Source: Pseudonocardia kunmingensis (GTDB lineage: Bacteria > Actinomycetota > Actinomycetes > Mycobacteriales > Pseudonocardiaceae). Taken from it: a stretch of 64,000 nt of DNA. How positions within the stretch are numbered: the stretch's first letter is position 1; each line of letters starts with the position of its first letter. Positions 15,948-25,128 of this stretch are shown in pieces. The notes under the pieces are model-generated. The model worked only from the letters and a program-made list of their open reading frames with translations, was not told the origin of the DNA and ran no database searches. The stretch spans positions 2,294,001 to 2,358,000 of the forward strand of contig NZ_VFPA01000001.1 in assembly GCF_006716445.1 (NCBI RefSeq), in the 5' to 3' direction. The position numbers and the translations under genes are program-made.

Positions 15948-17218
15948 CGGCCACCTCCGAACAGGCCGCCCAGCAGGCCGCCGTCCTCGTCCTCGGGCTC
16001 GTCCTCGGAGGTCCGCTCCTCCGGCGGGACGGGCGAGCCGGAGGTCTCCTGCGGCTCGACCTCCCCGGGCAGCGGGAGCAGGTCGCCCTCACCGAGCAGC
16101 GGGAAGTCCGGCAACGACGGGCTGGTCGGCCCGAGCAGCGGACCGAGCAGCTGGGACGTGGGCGGCAGCAGCCCCGGCAGCCCGTCCGGGCCGGGGAACG
16201 GCTGGCCGGACCGCGCCAGGTTCTCCAGCACGTGGGAGAGGTCGAGGTCGGCCTTCACGTAGAGGTTGGCGTAGTCGCCTGCGAACGCCTCGACCGAACC
16301 GTCGGTGAACGGGAAGGTCGGCAGCAGCGGCAGCGAGTCGACCAGGTCGGGCCCGGCCTCGACCAGCTTCGCGAGGATCGGTCGCAGCGCCTCGAGGTCG
16401 GCGACCACGTCGTCGCGGCTGCGGTTGACGACGTCGGTGGCCACCCCGGAGAGCCGGTCGAGCGACTGCAGCAGGTCGACCAGCTTCCCGCGCTGGTCCT
16501 CCAGCTCGCGCAGGCCGGGGGACAGGTCCGCCAGCACGGTGCTGATCTGCTCCCGCCGGTCCTCCAGCGTGCCGCTGAGGCGGTTGATCTCGTCGAGGGC
16601 GCGGGTGATCTCGGACTTGCGGTCGTCGAGCGCCCCGACCAGCACGTCGAGGTCGTCGAGAAGGGCGCGGATCTCCGTCTCGTTCCCCGTGAGCGCCTGG
16701 TTCAGCTCATTGGCGATGGTGCGGATCTGCGCGATGCCACCGCCGTTGAGCAGCAGCGACAGCGCGCCGAGCACCTCCTCGACCTCAGCGGCCCGGCCCG
16801 TGCGCAGCAGCGGGATCGTGGCCCCGTCGGCGATGCGGCCCGGCGCGGCGTTCTCCGGCGCCAGCAGCTCGACGAACTTCTCGCCGAGCAGGCTGGTGGT
16901 GCGCACCCGGGCCCGCGCGTCCGGCGGCAGCGCCACGTCACCGTTGACGAGCACGGTGACCTCGGCCGTCCAGTCGGGGCCGACGGCGATGTCGCGGACC
17001 GTGCCCACCGGCACGTCGGCGACCTTCACCAGCGACTGCGGGACCAGGTCGACCACGTCGGTGAACTCGATCGTGAGCTCGTAGGGGTCGTCACCGAGGT
17101 CGGCCCCGCCGGGCAGCTCGACGTCGCGCAGGCCGCCGCTCAACACGCCGCACCCGCTGGTCAGCAGCGCGGTGACGGTGGCGAGGGCGGCCAGCCGGAC
17201 CGGCGTCCGGCGGTTCAC
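15944..17218 (-). CDS. mceE: Mce family lipoprotein, fifth subunit
   Basis: Encodes 424 residues. The N-terminus looks like a lipoprotein signal (LAALATVTALLTSGCGVLSG) with Cys as the lipidation site; Thr rather than Leu at -3 is atypical. The MCE domain (DLVPQSLVKVADVPVGTVRD) follows, then coiled helices and a Pro/Glu-rich tail ending in GGLLGGLFGGG. The start is GTG 17218, which overlaps the mceD stop as GTGA. The same frame is open far upstream but only by overlap with mceC and mceD. In mce operons the fifth gene is usually the lipoprotein (LprK type). Confidence 0.9.
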   Translation of the reverse strand: MNRRTPVRLAALATVTALLTSGCGVLSGGLRDVELPGGADLGDDPYELTIEFTDVVDLVPQSLVKVADVPVGTVRDIAVGPDWTAEVTVLVNGDVALPPDARARVRTTSLLGEKFVELLAPENAAPGRIADGATIPLLRTGRAAEVEEVLGALSLLLNGGGIAQIRTIANELNQALTGNETEIRALLDDLDVLVGALDDRKSEITRALDEINRLSGTLEDRREQISTVLADLSPGLRELEDQRGKLVDLLQSLDRLSGVATDVVNRSRDDVVADLEALRPILAKLVEAGPDLVDSLPLLPTFPFTDGSVEAFAGDYANLYVKADLDLSHVLENLARSGQPFPGPDGLPGLLPPTSQLLGPLLGPTSPSLPDFPLLGEGDLLPLPGEVEPQETSGSPVPPEERTSEDEPEDEDGGLLGGLFGGGR

Positions 17219-18630
17219 GAGCCACCCCCGAACAGGCCGGACAGGCCACCGCGCTCGCGTTCCGGCTCGTCGTCCTCGGAGGTGCGGGACCGCTCGTCCG
17301 CGTCCTCGGACTCCGTCGGCTCGGCGGATCCGCTCGGCTCGCTCCGCTCGGCGGGCCGGGACGTCTCGCCGGGCTCGGCGGACTCGGCGCTCGCGGACGG
17401 CTCCTCCTGCGCCCCCGGACCCAACGGGAAACCGGGGAGGCCGGCCTGCCCCGGCGCGGCGGGTTCGGTCGGCAGGGCCAGGCCCGGCACGGGCGGCGGC
17501 TTCCCGCTCTGCAGCGCCGTGATCACCTCGGCGGGGCTGGGCAGCGGGACCGCGCCGTCCAGGACGGGCGCGAGCTTGCCGCACGCGCTGGCCAGCCCCG
17601 TGGGGAGCCCGTCCGGGGTGCCGCGGCGCACCAGCTCGCACACGAGCACCGGGACCGGCAGCGTCAGCTCGTTGATGTTCGCCCGGGTGTCGAGGGTGCC
17701 GGACGCGCCGTTGTAGGCCAGCGCCAGGTTGCCGAGCGCGGCGGGCGCGACGTCGAGGATCTCGGCGAGCGCGTTGCGCTGGTCGACCAGCACGGCGGTG
17801 ACGTCGGTGAGCCGGTCGACGTTCGACCCGACGAGCTCGCGGTTGTCCCGCACGAACTCGGCCACCTCGCCGAGCGCGATCGACAGCTCGCGCACGGCCG
17901 TGGCCAGGTCCCCGCGCTCCGCGGCGAGGAACCCGGCGACGTCCTCCAGCCGCCCGTTGAACTCGCGCACCTCGTCGTCGTTCGCCGCGAGCGTCGAGAC
18001 GAAGGACTGCAGCTCGGTGACCGTGCCGAAGAGGTCCTCGCGGGAGTCGGCGAGCGTACCGGACAGCTCGCCGAGGTTGCGGATCGTGTCGTTCAGCGCC
18101 TGGCCGTTGCCGCCCAGGTTCGCGGCGCCGACGTCGAGCGCGTCCGACAGCGTCCCGTCGGCGTTGAGGCCGCTGGGGCCGAGGGCGTCGGCGAGCTCGT
18201 CCGCGGTGCGCGCGAGGTCGTCGACGCCCAGTGGCACGGCGGTGCGCTCGAGCGGGATCACGGCGCCGTCCTGCAGCTCCGGGCCGCTCGAGTAGGTGGG
18301 GGTGAGCTGGACGTACCGGCCGGTCACCAGGCTCGGGGAGATCACGACGGCCTGCGCGTCGGCGGGGAGCTTCAGGTCCGGGTCGTCGATGCGCATCTCG
18401 ACGCGCACCCGCGTGCCCTCGGGGGCGATCTCCACGATGTCGCCGACGGGCACGCCCAGCACCCGCACCGAGTTGTCCTCGAACACCCCGGTGGCGGAGG
18501 TGAAGTAGGCCGTGACCATCTTCGACGGTCCCTGCAGCACGACGTAGAGCCCGCTCGCCACCAGCACGGCGATCACGGCGGCGAGGCCGGTGAGCTGCAG
18601 CTGGCGGCGGTCGGTCAGGGTGAGCGGCAT
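17215..18630 (-). CDS. mceD: Mce family protein, fourth subunit
   Basis: Encodes 471 residues: an N-terminal membrane helix (LAAVIAVLVASGLYVVL), an MCE domain (about 35-120, with NSVRVLGVPVGDIVEI), a helical barrel-forming region and an acidic Ser/Pro/Glu-rich tail ending LSGLFGGGS. The ATG start at 18630 lies five bases after mceC. A GTG 12 bases upstream, overlapping the mceC stop, is an alternative. Confidence 0.88.
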   Translation of the reverse strand: MPLTLTDRRQLQLTGLAAVIAVLVASGLYVVLQGPSKMVTAYFTSATGVFEDNSVRVLGVPVGDIVEIAPEGTRVRVEMRIDDPDLKLPADAQAVVISPSLVTGRYVQLTPTYSSGPELQDGAVIPLERTAVPLGVDDLARTADELADALGPSGLNADGTLSDALDVGAANLGGNGQALNDTIRNLGELSGTLADSREDLFGTVTELQSFVSTLAANDDEVREFNGRLEDVAGFLAAERGDLATAVRELSIALGEVAEFVRDNRELVGSNVDRLTDVTAVLVDQRNALAEILDVAPAALGNLALAYNGASGTLDTRANINELTLPVPVLVCELVRRGTPDGLPTGLASACGKLAPVLDGAVPLPSPAEVITALQSGKPPPVPGLALPTEPAAPGQAGLPGFPLGPGAQEEPSASAESAEPGETSRPAERSEPSGSAEPTESEDADERSRTSEDDEPERERGGLSGLFGGGS

Positions 18631-18635
18631 GCCGG

Positions 18636-19601
18636 TCAGCACCCCCCGGGGTTGATCGGGCCGAAGCTGGGCGGGACCAGCGCGCAGACGTAGTTGTCGA
18701 ACCACTCGCCGTTGCCGGTCGCGTTGGTGAAGTAGCGCAGGAACACGGCCAGGTCGTCGACGCCCTTGCCGAGCGAGTCCTTGTTGCGCTGCAGCAGCGC
18801 GGCCACCTGGTCCAGTTGCTCCAGCGTGGGCCGCAGCTGCTCGCGGTTGTCGGCCACCAGACCGCGCAGCTGCTCGGACAGGGCGATCGTGCCGTCGAGC
18901 AGCCTGCTGATCGCCTCACGGCGGCGCTGGAGCTCGGCGAGCAGCAGGTTGCCGTCCCGGAGCAGCTTCTCGACCTCGGCGTTGCGGTCGGCCAGCACCG
19001 CGGACAGCTCGTGGGTGCCCGCCAGCAGCGTGCGGATCTCCTCGTCGCGGCTCGCGATCGTGGTGGACAGCCGCGACAGGCCGTCCAGCGCGCCCCGCAC
19101 CTCGGGTGGCGTGTCGCGGAAGGTCTCGGCGAGGGTGTCCAGGCTCCGCGAGAGCTGATCGGTGTCGAGCGCGTCGAGCGTGCCGGACAGCCCGTCGAAC
19201 GCCTCCACCACGTCGAACGGCGACGCCGTGCGCTCCAGCGGGATCGGCCGGTCCGGGTCGAGCTGCTCCTCGCCCTGCGGGTCCAGCGCCAGCCGCTTCG
19301 CGCCGAGCAGGGTGCGGATGTCGATCGACGCCGAGGTGCGGTCGCCGACCCAGGCCTCGTCCACCGTGAACGTGACGAGCACGCGGTCACCGGCCAGCTC
19401 GACCGAGTCGACGCGCCCGGCTTCGACCCCGGCCACGGTGACCATGTCGCCGTCGGCGAGGCCCGCGGCCTCGGCGAACTCGGCCTGGTAGGTCGTGCCA
19501 CCGCCGAAGATCGCCGGGCCGTTGAAGGCCAGCACCACGACCAGCACGATCGCCAGCAGGCCGATGATCGCGGTCGAGACGGGGTTGCGAGTGCCCGGCA
19601 T
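18636..19601 (-). CDS. mceC: Mce family protein, third subunit
   Basis: Encodes 321 residues with a membrane helix (AIIGLLAIVLVVVLAF), an MCE domain (VTVAGVEAGRVDSVEL) and a helical region ending in the conserved WFDNYVCALVPP-type segment. The start codon shares one base with the mceB stop (TGATG). It lacks the long C-terminal tail of mceD-F. Confidence 0.9.
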   Translation of the reverse strand: MPGTRNPVSTAIIGLLAIVLVVVLAFNGPAIFGGGTTYQAEFAEAAGLADGDMVTVAGVEAGRVDSVELAGDRVLVTFTVDEAWVGDRTSASIDIRTLLGAKRLALDPQGEEQLDPDRPIPLERTASPFDVVEAFDGLSGTLDALDTDQLSRSLDTLAETFRDTPPEVRGALDGLSRLSTTIASRDEEIRTLLAGTHELSAVLADRNAEVEKLLRDGNLLLAELQRRREAISRLLDGTIALSEQLRGLVADNREQLRPTLEQLDQVAALLQRNKDSLGKGVDDLAVFLRYFTNATGNGEWFDNYVCALVPPSFGPINPGGC

Positions 19602-20764
19602 CAGCCACCGCTCCCCGTGAGGTCGGGCAGGCGCAGCTCGGGGAGCGGCAGCTCGGGCAGCGGGCCGCCGTCGGGCAGGCGCGGGGGGATGCCGCCGAGC
19701 AGCTCGGGCCGCTCACCCTGCACGCCGTCCGGGTCGGGGCCGCAGCGCGGGGACCCGGCGTTGAAGACCGGGATCTCGAAGTTCGGGACGTAGGGCTCGA
19801 GCCCGATCTGGCCGGAGAGACCGCAGAGGTAGAAGTTGAACCAGCTCCCGTAGCTGCCGGCGCGGGTGACCGTCCGGAGCTTGCCGGGGAGGTTCTGGAT
19901 CGTCTGCTCCAGCTCCTCGTCCTGCGCGTTCAGGTTCTCCGACAGGTCACCGAGCAGCCCGATGTCGTCGCGGAGCGCGGGGCGCGCGTCGTCGAGCAGG
20001 CCCGCCGTCACGTCCGTGAGCTCGCCGACCGACACGATCGCCTCCCCGATCGGCTCGCGGTCATCGGCCAGCCCGGACACGAGCGCCTGCAGCGAGCTGA
20101 TCAGCTCCGACAGCTGCCCGTCACGGGCGTTGACGGTCTCGAGCACCGCGTTCAGGTTGTCGATCACCTGGCCGATCACCTCGTCGCGGTCGGCGATCGT
20201 GTTGGTCAGCGACGCGGTGCTCGCCAGCAGGCTCTTCACGGTGCCGCCCTGCCCCTGCAGGACCTGGATGATCTCGAAGGAGAGCTGGTTGACCTGCTCC
20301 GGGTCGAGCGCGGTGAACAGCGGCTTGAAGCCGTTGAACAGCACCGTGAGGTTGAGCGGCGGCCGGGTGCGGTCGACGGGGATCGCGCCGCCCTCGGGCA
20401 GCTGCTCCCCCGTCGGCCCCGCGCCCTGCTCGAGCGAGAGGTAGCGCTGCCCGATGAGGTTGCGGTAGAGGATCGAGGCGTTCACCGACGCGGGCAGCGG
20501 CTGGTCGCGCGCCACGCTGAACTCCACCTCCGCGAAGCGCCGGTCCACGATCCGCACGTCGTCCACGCTGCCGACGACCACGCCGGCGATGCGCACGTCG
20601 TCGCCGCGCAGCAGGCCGCTGGCGTCGGTGAAGCGGGCGGTGTAGGTGGCCCGCTCACCACCGGAGGCGTTGGCGATGGTCAGGGCGAGCACGGTGGTGG
20701 CCATCGCCACCACGACCGCCAGCGCGAGGAACTTGACCAGCGGTCCGACCGGGATGCGGTTCAT
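19601..20764 (-). CDS. mceB: Mce family protein, second subunit
   Basis: Encodes 387 residues: a membrane helix (VKFLALAVVVAMATTVLAL), an MCE domain (GDDVRIAGVVVGSVDDV), a helical region, the WFNFYLCGLSG segment typical of the second Mce subunit, and a Pro/Leu-rich tail. Its ATG overlaps the mceA stop (ATGA at 20761-20764). Confidence 0.9.
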   Translation of the reverse strand: MNRIPVGPLVKFLALAVVVAMATTVLALTIANASGGERATYTARFTDASGLLRGDDVRIAGVVVGSVDDVRIVDRRFAEVEFSVARDQPLPASVNASILYRNLIGQRYLSLEQGAGPTGEQLPEGGAIPVDRTRPPLNLTVLFNGFKPLFTALDPEQVNQLSFEIIQVLQGQGGTVKSLLASTASLTNTIADRDEVIGQVIDNLNAVLETVNARDGQLSELISSLQALVSGLADDREPIGEAIVSVGELTDVTAGLLDDARPALRDDIGLLGDLSENLNAQDEELEQTIQNLPGKLRTVTRAGSYGSWFNFYLCGLSGQIGLEPYVPNFEIPVFNAGSPRCGPDPDGVQGERPELLGGIPPRLPDGGPLPELPLPELRLPDLTGSGG

Positions 20765-22086
20765 GTCAGCTTCACCTCGGTCCCCCGGTACAGCGGGCCG
20801 ACGAGCATCGTGCTCCAGGCCGGCACCGCCTCCGGCGACGTGCCGTCCTGGACGGCGAGCAGCTCCGCGACCACCTGCCGCTCAGCGGGCGAGTTGGCCA
20901 CGCCCATGTCGGTGCCCGCGCCGGGGCCACCGCCGTAGGAGGCCGGGACGGTGCCGAACTCCTCCGCGCTGCCGTACAGGGTGCCGACCGACGGGTTGTC
21001 GTTCGGCTTCGTCCCGTCCTCGAACGGACCGTCCGGCGGCTGCTCGGGGCTCAGCTCCAGGATCGGGTAGCAGCGCGGGCCGCGGTCGTCGAGGTAGCGG
21101 GGTTCGTCCTGGTTCGGGACGTACTTGCCCTGGTTGGCGACGATCTCGAGCGTGACGCGCAGCCCTGGCCGGTCGGTGCCGGCGCCGAACGCCTCGTCCA
21201 GGCGCGGGACCAGGCCCGCGATCTGGTCGAGCAGGCACGGGAACTCCGGGGAGTACCGGGCGAGGGTCTCCAGCGTCGGACGGCCCGAGTCGGCGAGCGA
21301 GATGATGTTCTCGCCGTTGGCGTCTAGGAACGCGCGAAGGTCGTCCGATGCGCCGGTGAGGCCGGTCAGGAGCTCGCGCAGCTGCGCCCGCTGCTCGACG
21401 ACCGTGCGGCTGGTGACGGTGAAGTCCTCCAGGGCGTCGAGCAGGTCGGGGGCGGCCTCGTCGAGGTTGCCGGCGAAGTCGGCGAGCTGGGTGATGTCCT
21501 CCTGCAGGTCCGGGATCGCCGGCCGGAGCCCGCCGGTCAGCTCCTGCAGCCGCACCAGCGTCTCGCCCAGGTCCTCGCCCCGCCCCGCGAGCGCCTGCGA
21601 CAGCGCCCCGAGCGTGGTGGCCAGGTCCTGCGGCTCCACGGCGGTGAGCAGCGGCAGCAGCCCGTCCAGCACCCGCTCCACCTCGCGGGCGGCGTCGCTG
21701 CGGTCCATCGGGATCACGTCACCGGCCGCGAGCGGCGGCGCCTGCGCCCCGTCGGGGAGCACCAATGAGACGTAGCGCTCGCCGAACAGCGTCTTGGGGA
21801 TCAGCCGCGCCGAGACGTTGGCCGGGATCAGCTCGACCTTCTCCGGGTCGATGCTCAGCTCGACGGTGGCCCCGGTGCCGTCGGTGCTGACGGACTCGAC
21901 CTCCCCGACGTTCAGGCCGCGCACCTTCACGTCGGCGCGCTCGCTGAGCTGGTTGCCGACGCGCTCGACCCGGAGGGTGACCGGGACGCCCTCGTCGAAC
22001 GCCCCCGCGTACTCCCCGACGGCGAGCCCGGTGAGGGCGAGCAGCACGACCACGAACAGCAGCCCCTGCAGACGGCGCTTCATCAT
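20761..22086 (-). CDS. mceA: Mce family protein, first subunit
   Basis: Encodes 441 residues: an N-terminal membrane helix (LLFVVVLLALTGLAVGEY), an MCE domain (ADVKVRGLNVGEVESV), the helical region and a long conserved C-terminal part (RYLDDRGPRCYPILELSP) found in first-position Mce proteins. The start overlaps the yrbEB stop (ATGA). A second ATG follows immediately and could also serve. Confidence 0.9.
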   Translation of the reverse strand: MMKRRLQGLLFVVVLLALTGLAVGEYAGAFDEGVPVTLRVERVGNQLSERADVKVRGLNVGEVESVSTDGTGATVELSIDPEKVELIPANVSARLIPKTLFGERYVSLVLPDGAQAPPLAAGDVIPMDRSDAAREVERVLDGLLPLLTAVEPQDLATTLGALSQALAGRGEDLGETLVRLQELTGGLRPAIPDLQEDITQLADFAGNLDEAAPDLLDALEDFTVTSRTVVEQRAQLRELLTGLTGASDDLRAFLDANGENIISLADSGRPTLETLARYSPEFPCLLDQIAGLVPRLDEAFGAGTDRPGLRVTLEIVANQGKYVPNQDEPRYLDDRGPRCYPILELSPEQPPDGPFEDGTKPNDNPSVGTLYGSAEEFGTVPASYGGGPGAGTDMGVANSPAERQVVAELLAVQDGTSPEAVPAWSTMLVGPLYRGTEVKLT

Positions 22087-22922
22087 CCGGAGACCCTCAC
22101 CGACGTCTCGGTGCCGTACAGGACCAGCGTGAGGAAGAAGTCCATGATCGCGGTGCTCACGATCGACAGCCGCACCGAGCGGCCCACCGCGATCCCGACG
22201 CCCGCAGGACCGCCCCGCGCGGTGTAGCCGTAGTGGCAGTGGATCAGAATGATCATGATCGCGAACACGATCACCTTGAGGTAGGAGTAGAGGACGTCGC
22301 TGACCGGCAGGAACAGGTCGAAGTAGTGGTCGTACGTGCCGCCGGGCAGGCCGTTGATCAGCGTGACGTTGAGCCGCGACGCCACGAAGCTCGCCAGCAG
22401 CCCGATCGTGTACATCGGGATGATCGCGATGACGCCCGCGATCACGCGCGTGGTGATGAGGAACGGCACGCTGGGCACCGCCATCACCTCCAGCGCGTCG
22501 ATCTCCTCGGAGATCCGCATCGCGCCGAGCTGCGCGGTGAACCCGGCGCCGAGCGTGGCCGTCAGCGCGGCCGCGGCCACCAGCGGCGCGATGTCGCGGG
22601 TGTTGAAGTACGCGGTGATGAAGCCGGTGAGCGCCTCGACGCCGAGCGAGTCGAGCGCGCGGAAGCCCTGCAGACCGACCAGGCTGCCGACGAACAGCGA
22701 CAGCGACAGCATCACGCCCGCCGTGCCGAGGATGACGATCAGCGCGCCGGACCCGAAGCTGACCTCGGCGAGCAACCGGGCGATCTCACCCCGGTAGCGG
22801 CGCACCGTGCGCGGTGTCCACGCGATGGCGCGCGCGTACAGCGAGAGCTGGTCGCCCAGCTCCTCCAGCGCGTTCAGCGGCACCTCCGCCACCCGCCGCG
22901 CGCGACCGCTGCGCAGTGCCAC
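22083..22922 (-). CDS. yrbEB: MlaE/YrbE-type permease, second copy
   Basis: Encodes 279 residues of an integral membrane permease with about five to six helices. The core motif EEIDALEVMAVPSVPFLITTR matches the MlaE/YrbE coupling region that contacts the ATPase. The start is GTG 22922, one base after the yrbEA stop. It pairs with YrbEA and Mkl to form the inner-membrane ABC unit of the Mce importer. Confidence 0.92.
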   Translation of the reverse strand: MALRSGRARRVAEVPLNALEELGDQLSLYARAIAWTPRTVRRYRGEIARLLAEVSFGSGALIVILGTAGVMLSLSLFVGSLVGLQGFRALDSLGVEALTGFITAYFNTRDIAPLVAAAALTATLGAGFTAQLGAMRISEEIDALEVMAVPSVPFLITTRVIAGVIAIIPMYTIGLLASFVASRLNVTLINGLPGGTYDHYFDLFLPVSDVLYSYLKVIVFAIMIILIHCHYGYTARGGPAGVGIAVGRSVRLSIVSTAIMDFFLTLVLYGTETSVRVSG

Positions 22923-22923
22923 C

Positions 22924-23703
22924 TCACGACCCCTTCGGCGGGACGAGCTCGAGGTACAGCCCCGTCAGCACCAGGTTGATCAGGAACACCAGCACGAACG
23001 AGATCACGACGGACTGGTTCACCGCGTCCCCGACGCCCTTCGGCCCCGGCGGCGGGTTGAGCCCCCGGTAGGCGGCCACGACGCCCGCGGTGAAGCCGAA
23101 CAGGAACGCCTTGAGCTCGCTCACGACGATGTCGGACACCTGGGCCACGGCCGAGAAGCTCGCGATGTACGCGCCCGGTGTGCCGCCCTGGACGATGACG
23201 TTGAAGAAGTAGCCGCCGCCGACGCCGACGACGCTCGCGAGCCCGTTGAGCACGACCGCGGTCGTCGCCATCGCCAGCACCCGCGGCACGACGAGGCGCT
23301 GGATCGGCGAGATCCCGAGCACCTCCATGGCGGCGATCTCCTCGCGGATCGTCCGCGCGCCCAGGTCGGCGCAGACCGCGCTGCCGCCGGCCCCGGCGAT
23401 CAGCAGCGCGGTGACGATCGGGGCGGCCTGCTGCACGATCGCGAGCACCGCGCCGGCGCCGGTCTGGCTCTGCGCGCCGAACTGGCGGGTGAGCTCGGCG
23501 AGCAGCAGCGCGATCGTGGCGCCGAACGGGATCGTGAACAGCGCCGTCGGCAGCGCCGAGACCTTCGTGACGAACCAGGTCTGCTCGATGTACTCACGCA
23601 GCTGGAACGGCGGCTTGAACGCCGCGCGCACGATGTCGATGGCGAGCGCGAACAGCCTGCCGACCGGAGTCAGCGCACGGGTGATCGGAGCGGGGGAGGT
23701 CAT
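22924..23703 (-). CDS. yrbEA: MlaE/YrbE-type permease, first copy
   Basis: Encodes 259 residues with the MlaE fold: hydrophobic helices and the coupling motif REEIAAMEVLGISPIQRLVV. ATG 23703 starts eight bases after the mkl stop. Together with YrbEB it forms the membrane channel of the Mce transporter. Confidence 0.92.
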   Translation of the reverse strand: MTSPAPITRALTPVGRLFALAIDIVRAAFKPPFQLREYIEQTWFVTKVSALPTALFTIPFGATIALLLAELTRQFGAQSQTGAGAVLAIVQQAAPIVTALLIAGAGGSAVCADLGARTIREEIAAMEVLGISPIQRLVVPRVLAMATTAVVLNGLASVVGVGGGYFFNVIVQGGTPGAYIASFSAVAQVSDIVVSELKAFLFGFTAGVVAAYRGLNPPPGPKGVGDAVNQSVVISFVLVFLINLVLTGLYLELVPPKGS

Positions 23704-23711
23704 CGACTACC

Positions 23712-24860
23712 TCAGCGCCTGCGCCAGCGGGGGCGTGACGAGGGCGAGGGCCGCACGGACGGGGTGGCGTCGTAGCCGGGGTCGTACCCCTCGATGACGT
23801 CGGTGGCACCGGGAGCGGCGAAGCCCATGCCCGCGGTCCGCTTCGGCGGCAGCCCCGGCTGCCGGATCGGGCCGGTCGGGGGCTCGTACGGGAGCGGGTC
23901 GTCCTCGTAGCTCTCCCGGATCGCCTGCTGCGCCGCGGGCGGCAGGGTGTGCAGCATCTGCAGCACGCGGTCGCGACGCCGCGCGACGGCCCTGCGCTCC
24001 CCGACGCCCGGGCTGGGCTGCAGCTGCGGCTTGAGCGGCGGCAGGCCCTCCAGCTCGCCCGCCTCCTCCATCTCCCGCGCCGCCTGGGCGGTGTCCTTCT
24101 CCTCGGACATGCCGATCGGCCCCTGCCTGCGGCCGTTGAGGAACTGCGCGACCACCGGCTCCTCACTGGTCAACAGCACCTCGCGGGGCCCGAACATCGC
24201 CAGGTGCTTGCGGTAGAGCATCCCGATGTTGTCCGGCACGGTCTGCGCGGTGTTGATGTCGTGGGTGACGATCAGGAACGTCGCGTCGGTCTGGGCGTTC
24301 AGATCGATGATCAGCTGGTTGAGGTAGGCGGTGCGCACCGGGTCGAGGCCGGAGTCCGGCTCGTCGAACAGGACGATCTCGGGGTCGAGCACGAGCGCCC
24401 GCGCGAGCCCCGCGCGCTTGCGCATGCCACCGGAGATCTCGCCGGGCAGCTTCCGCTCGTCGCCGGTGAGCCCCACCAGCGCCATCTTCTCGTCGACGAT
24501 GTCGCGGATCTCCGACTCCGACTTCGAGGTGTGCTCGCGCAGCGGGAAGGCGATGTTGTCGAACAGGGTCATGGACCCGAACAGCGCGCCGTCCTGGAAC
24601 AGCACCCCGAACAGCTTGCGCAGCTCGTAGAGCCGCGCCTCCGAGCACCGCACCAGGTCGGTGTCGTGGATGACGATCGACCCGCGCTCGGGCTTGAGCA
24701 GCCCGATCAGGGTCTTGAGGAACACCGACTTGCCCGTGCCCGAGGGCCCGAGCAGCACCGAGACCTCGCCGGGCGGCAGCGTCAGGGTCACGTCGGACCA
24801 GATGTTGGCGCGGCCGAAGGACTTCGAGAGCCCTTCCACCTTCACCTCTACGCCAGTCAC
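23712..24860 (-). CDS. mkl: Mce transporter ATPase (MceG/Mkl type)
   Basis: Encodes 382 residues of an ABC ATPase. Walker A (GPSGTGKS), the signature (EISGGMRKRAGLARAL), Walker B (IVLFDEPDSGLDP) and the switch histidine (IVTHD) are all intact. After about residue 265 there is a long charged C-terminal extension, as in mycobacterial MceG. The start is GTG 24860 with GGGAGG five bases upstream. It opens the mce operon and is directly coupled to yrbEA. It energises lipid or sterol uptake by the YrbE-Mce complex. Confidence 0.92.
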   Translation of the reverse strand: MTGVEVKVEGLSKSFGRANIWSDVTLTLPPGEVSVLLGPSGTGKSVFLKTLIGLLKPERGSIVIHDTDLVRCSEARLYELRKLFGVLFQDGALFGSMTLFDNIAFPLREHTSKSESEIRDIVDEKMALVGLTGDERKLPGEISGGMRKRAGLARALVLDPEIVLFDEPDSGLDPVRTAYLNQLIIDLNAQTDATFLIVTHDINTAQTVPDNIGMLYRKHLAMFGPREVLLTSEEPVVAQFLNGRRQGPIGMSEEKDTAQAAREMEEAGELEGLPPLKPQLQPSPGVGERRAVARRRDRVLQMLHTLPPAAQQAIRESYEDDPLPYEPPTGPIRQPGLPPKRTAGMGFAAPGATDVIEGYDPGYDATPSVRPSPSSRPRWRRR

Positions 24861-24959
24861 CGACGCCTCCCGAAACCGGTCCGAGGGGCTCGCCGGCACT
24901 GGCAACGCTCGGGCGGCCGGCTGCCCACAACCGCTCAACGACGTCCGGTGGGGTGGGTT

Positions 24960-24969
24960 ACTCGCGAGT
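24960..24969. promoter_or_regulatory. Palindrome upstream of mkl, possible operator
   Basis: ACTCGCGAGT is a perfect 10-bp palindrome, extended by AT-rich flanks (TTACTCGCGAGTTA), about 100 bases upstream of mkl in the 268-base spacer after the LysR gene. Palindromes of this kind are typical targets of TetR-family repressors. No convincing -35/-10 pair could be picked out. Confidence 0.35.
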
Positions 24970-25128
24970 TAGGTCCGGGACGGCAAGTTGCTCCGAACGG
25001 AGCGCAGTGCGTCCACCAGGGGTACTACACCGGTGGCGCTCCGTCCGGTGCGGCACCCGGCGGAGTGGCGGGAGAGTCGGCCTCCGGGCGCACGCCCACC
25101 TCGATCGGGGATCGCGGTCAGGGGTCGG

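Noticed and set aside
17219..19501. The frame of mceE stays open for 760 codons upstream of its GTG.
   Set aside because: That part overlaps mceD and mceC, which have MCE domains and proper starts; the lipoprotein signal begins at 17218.
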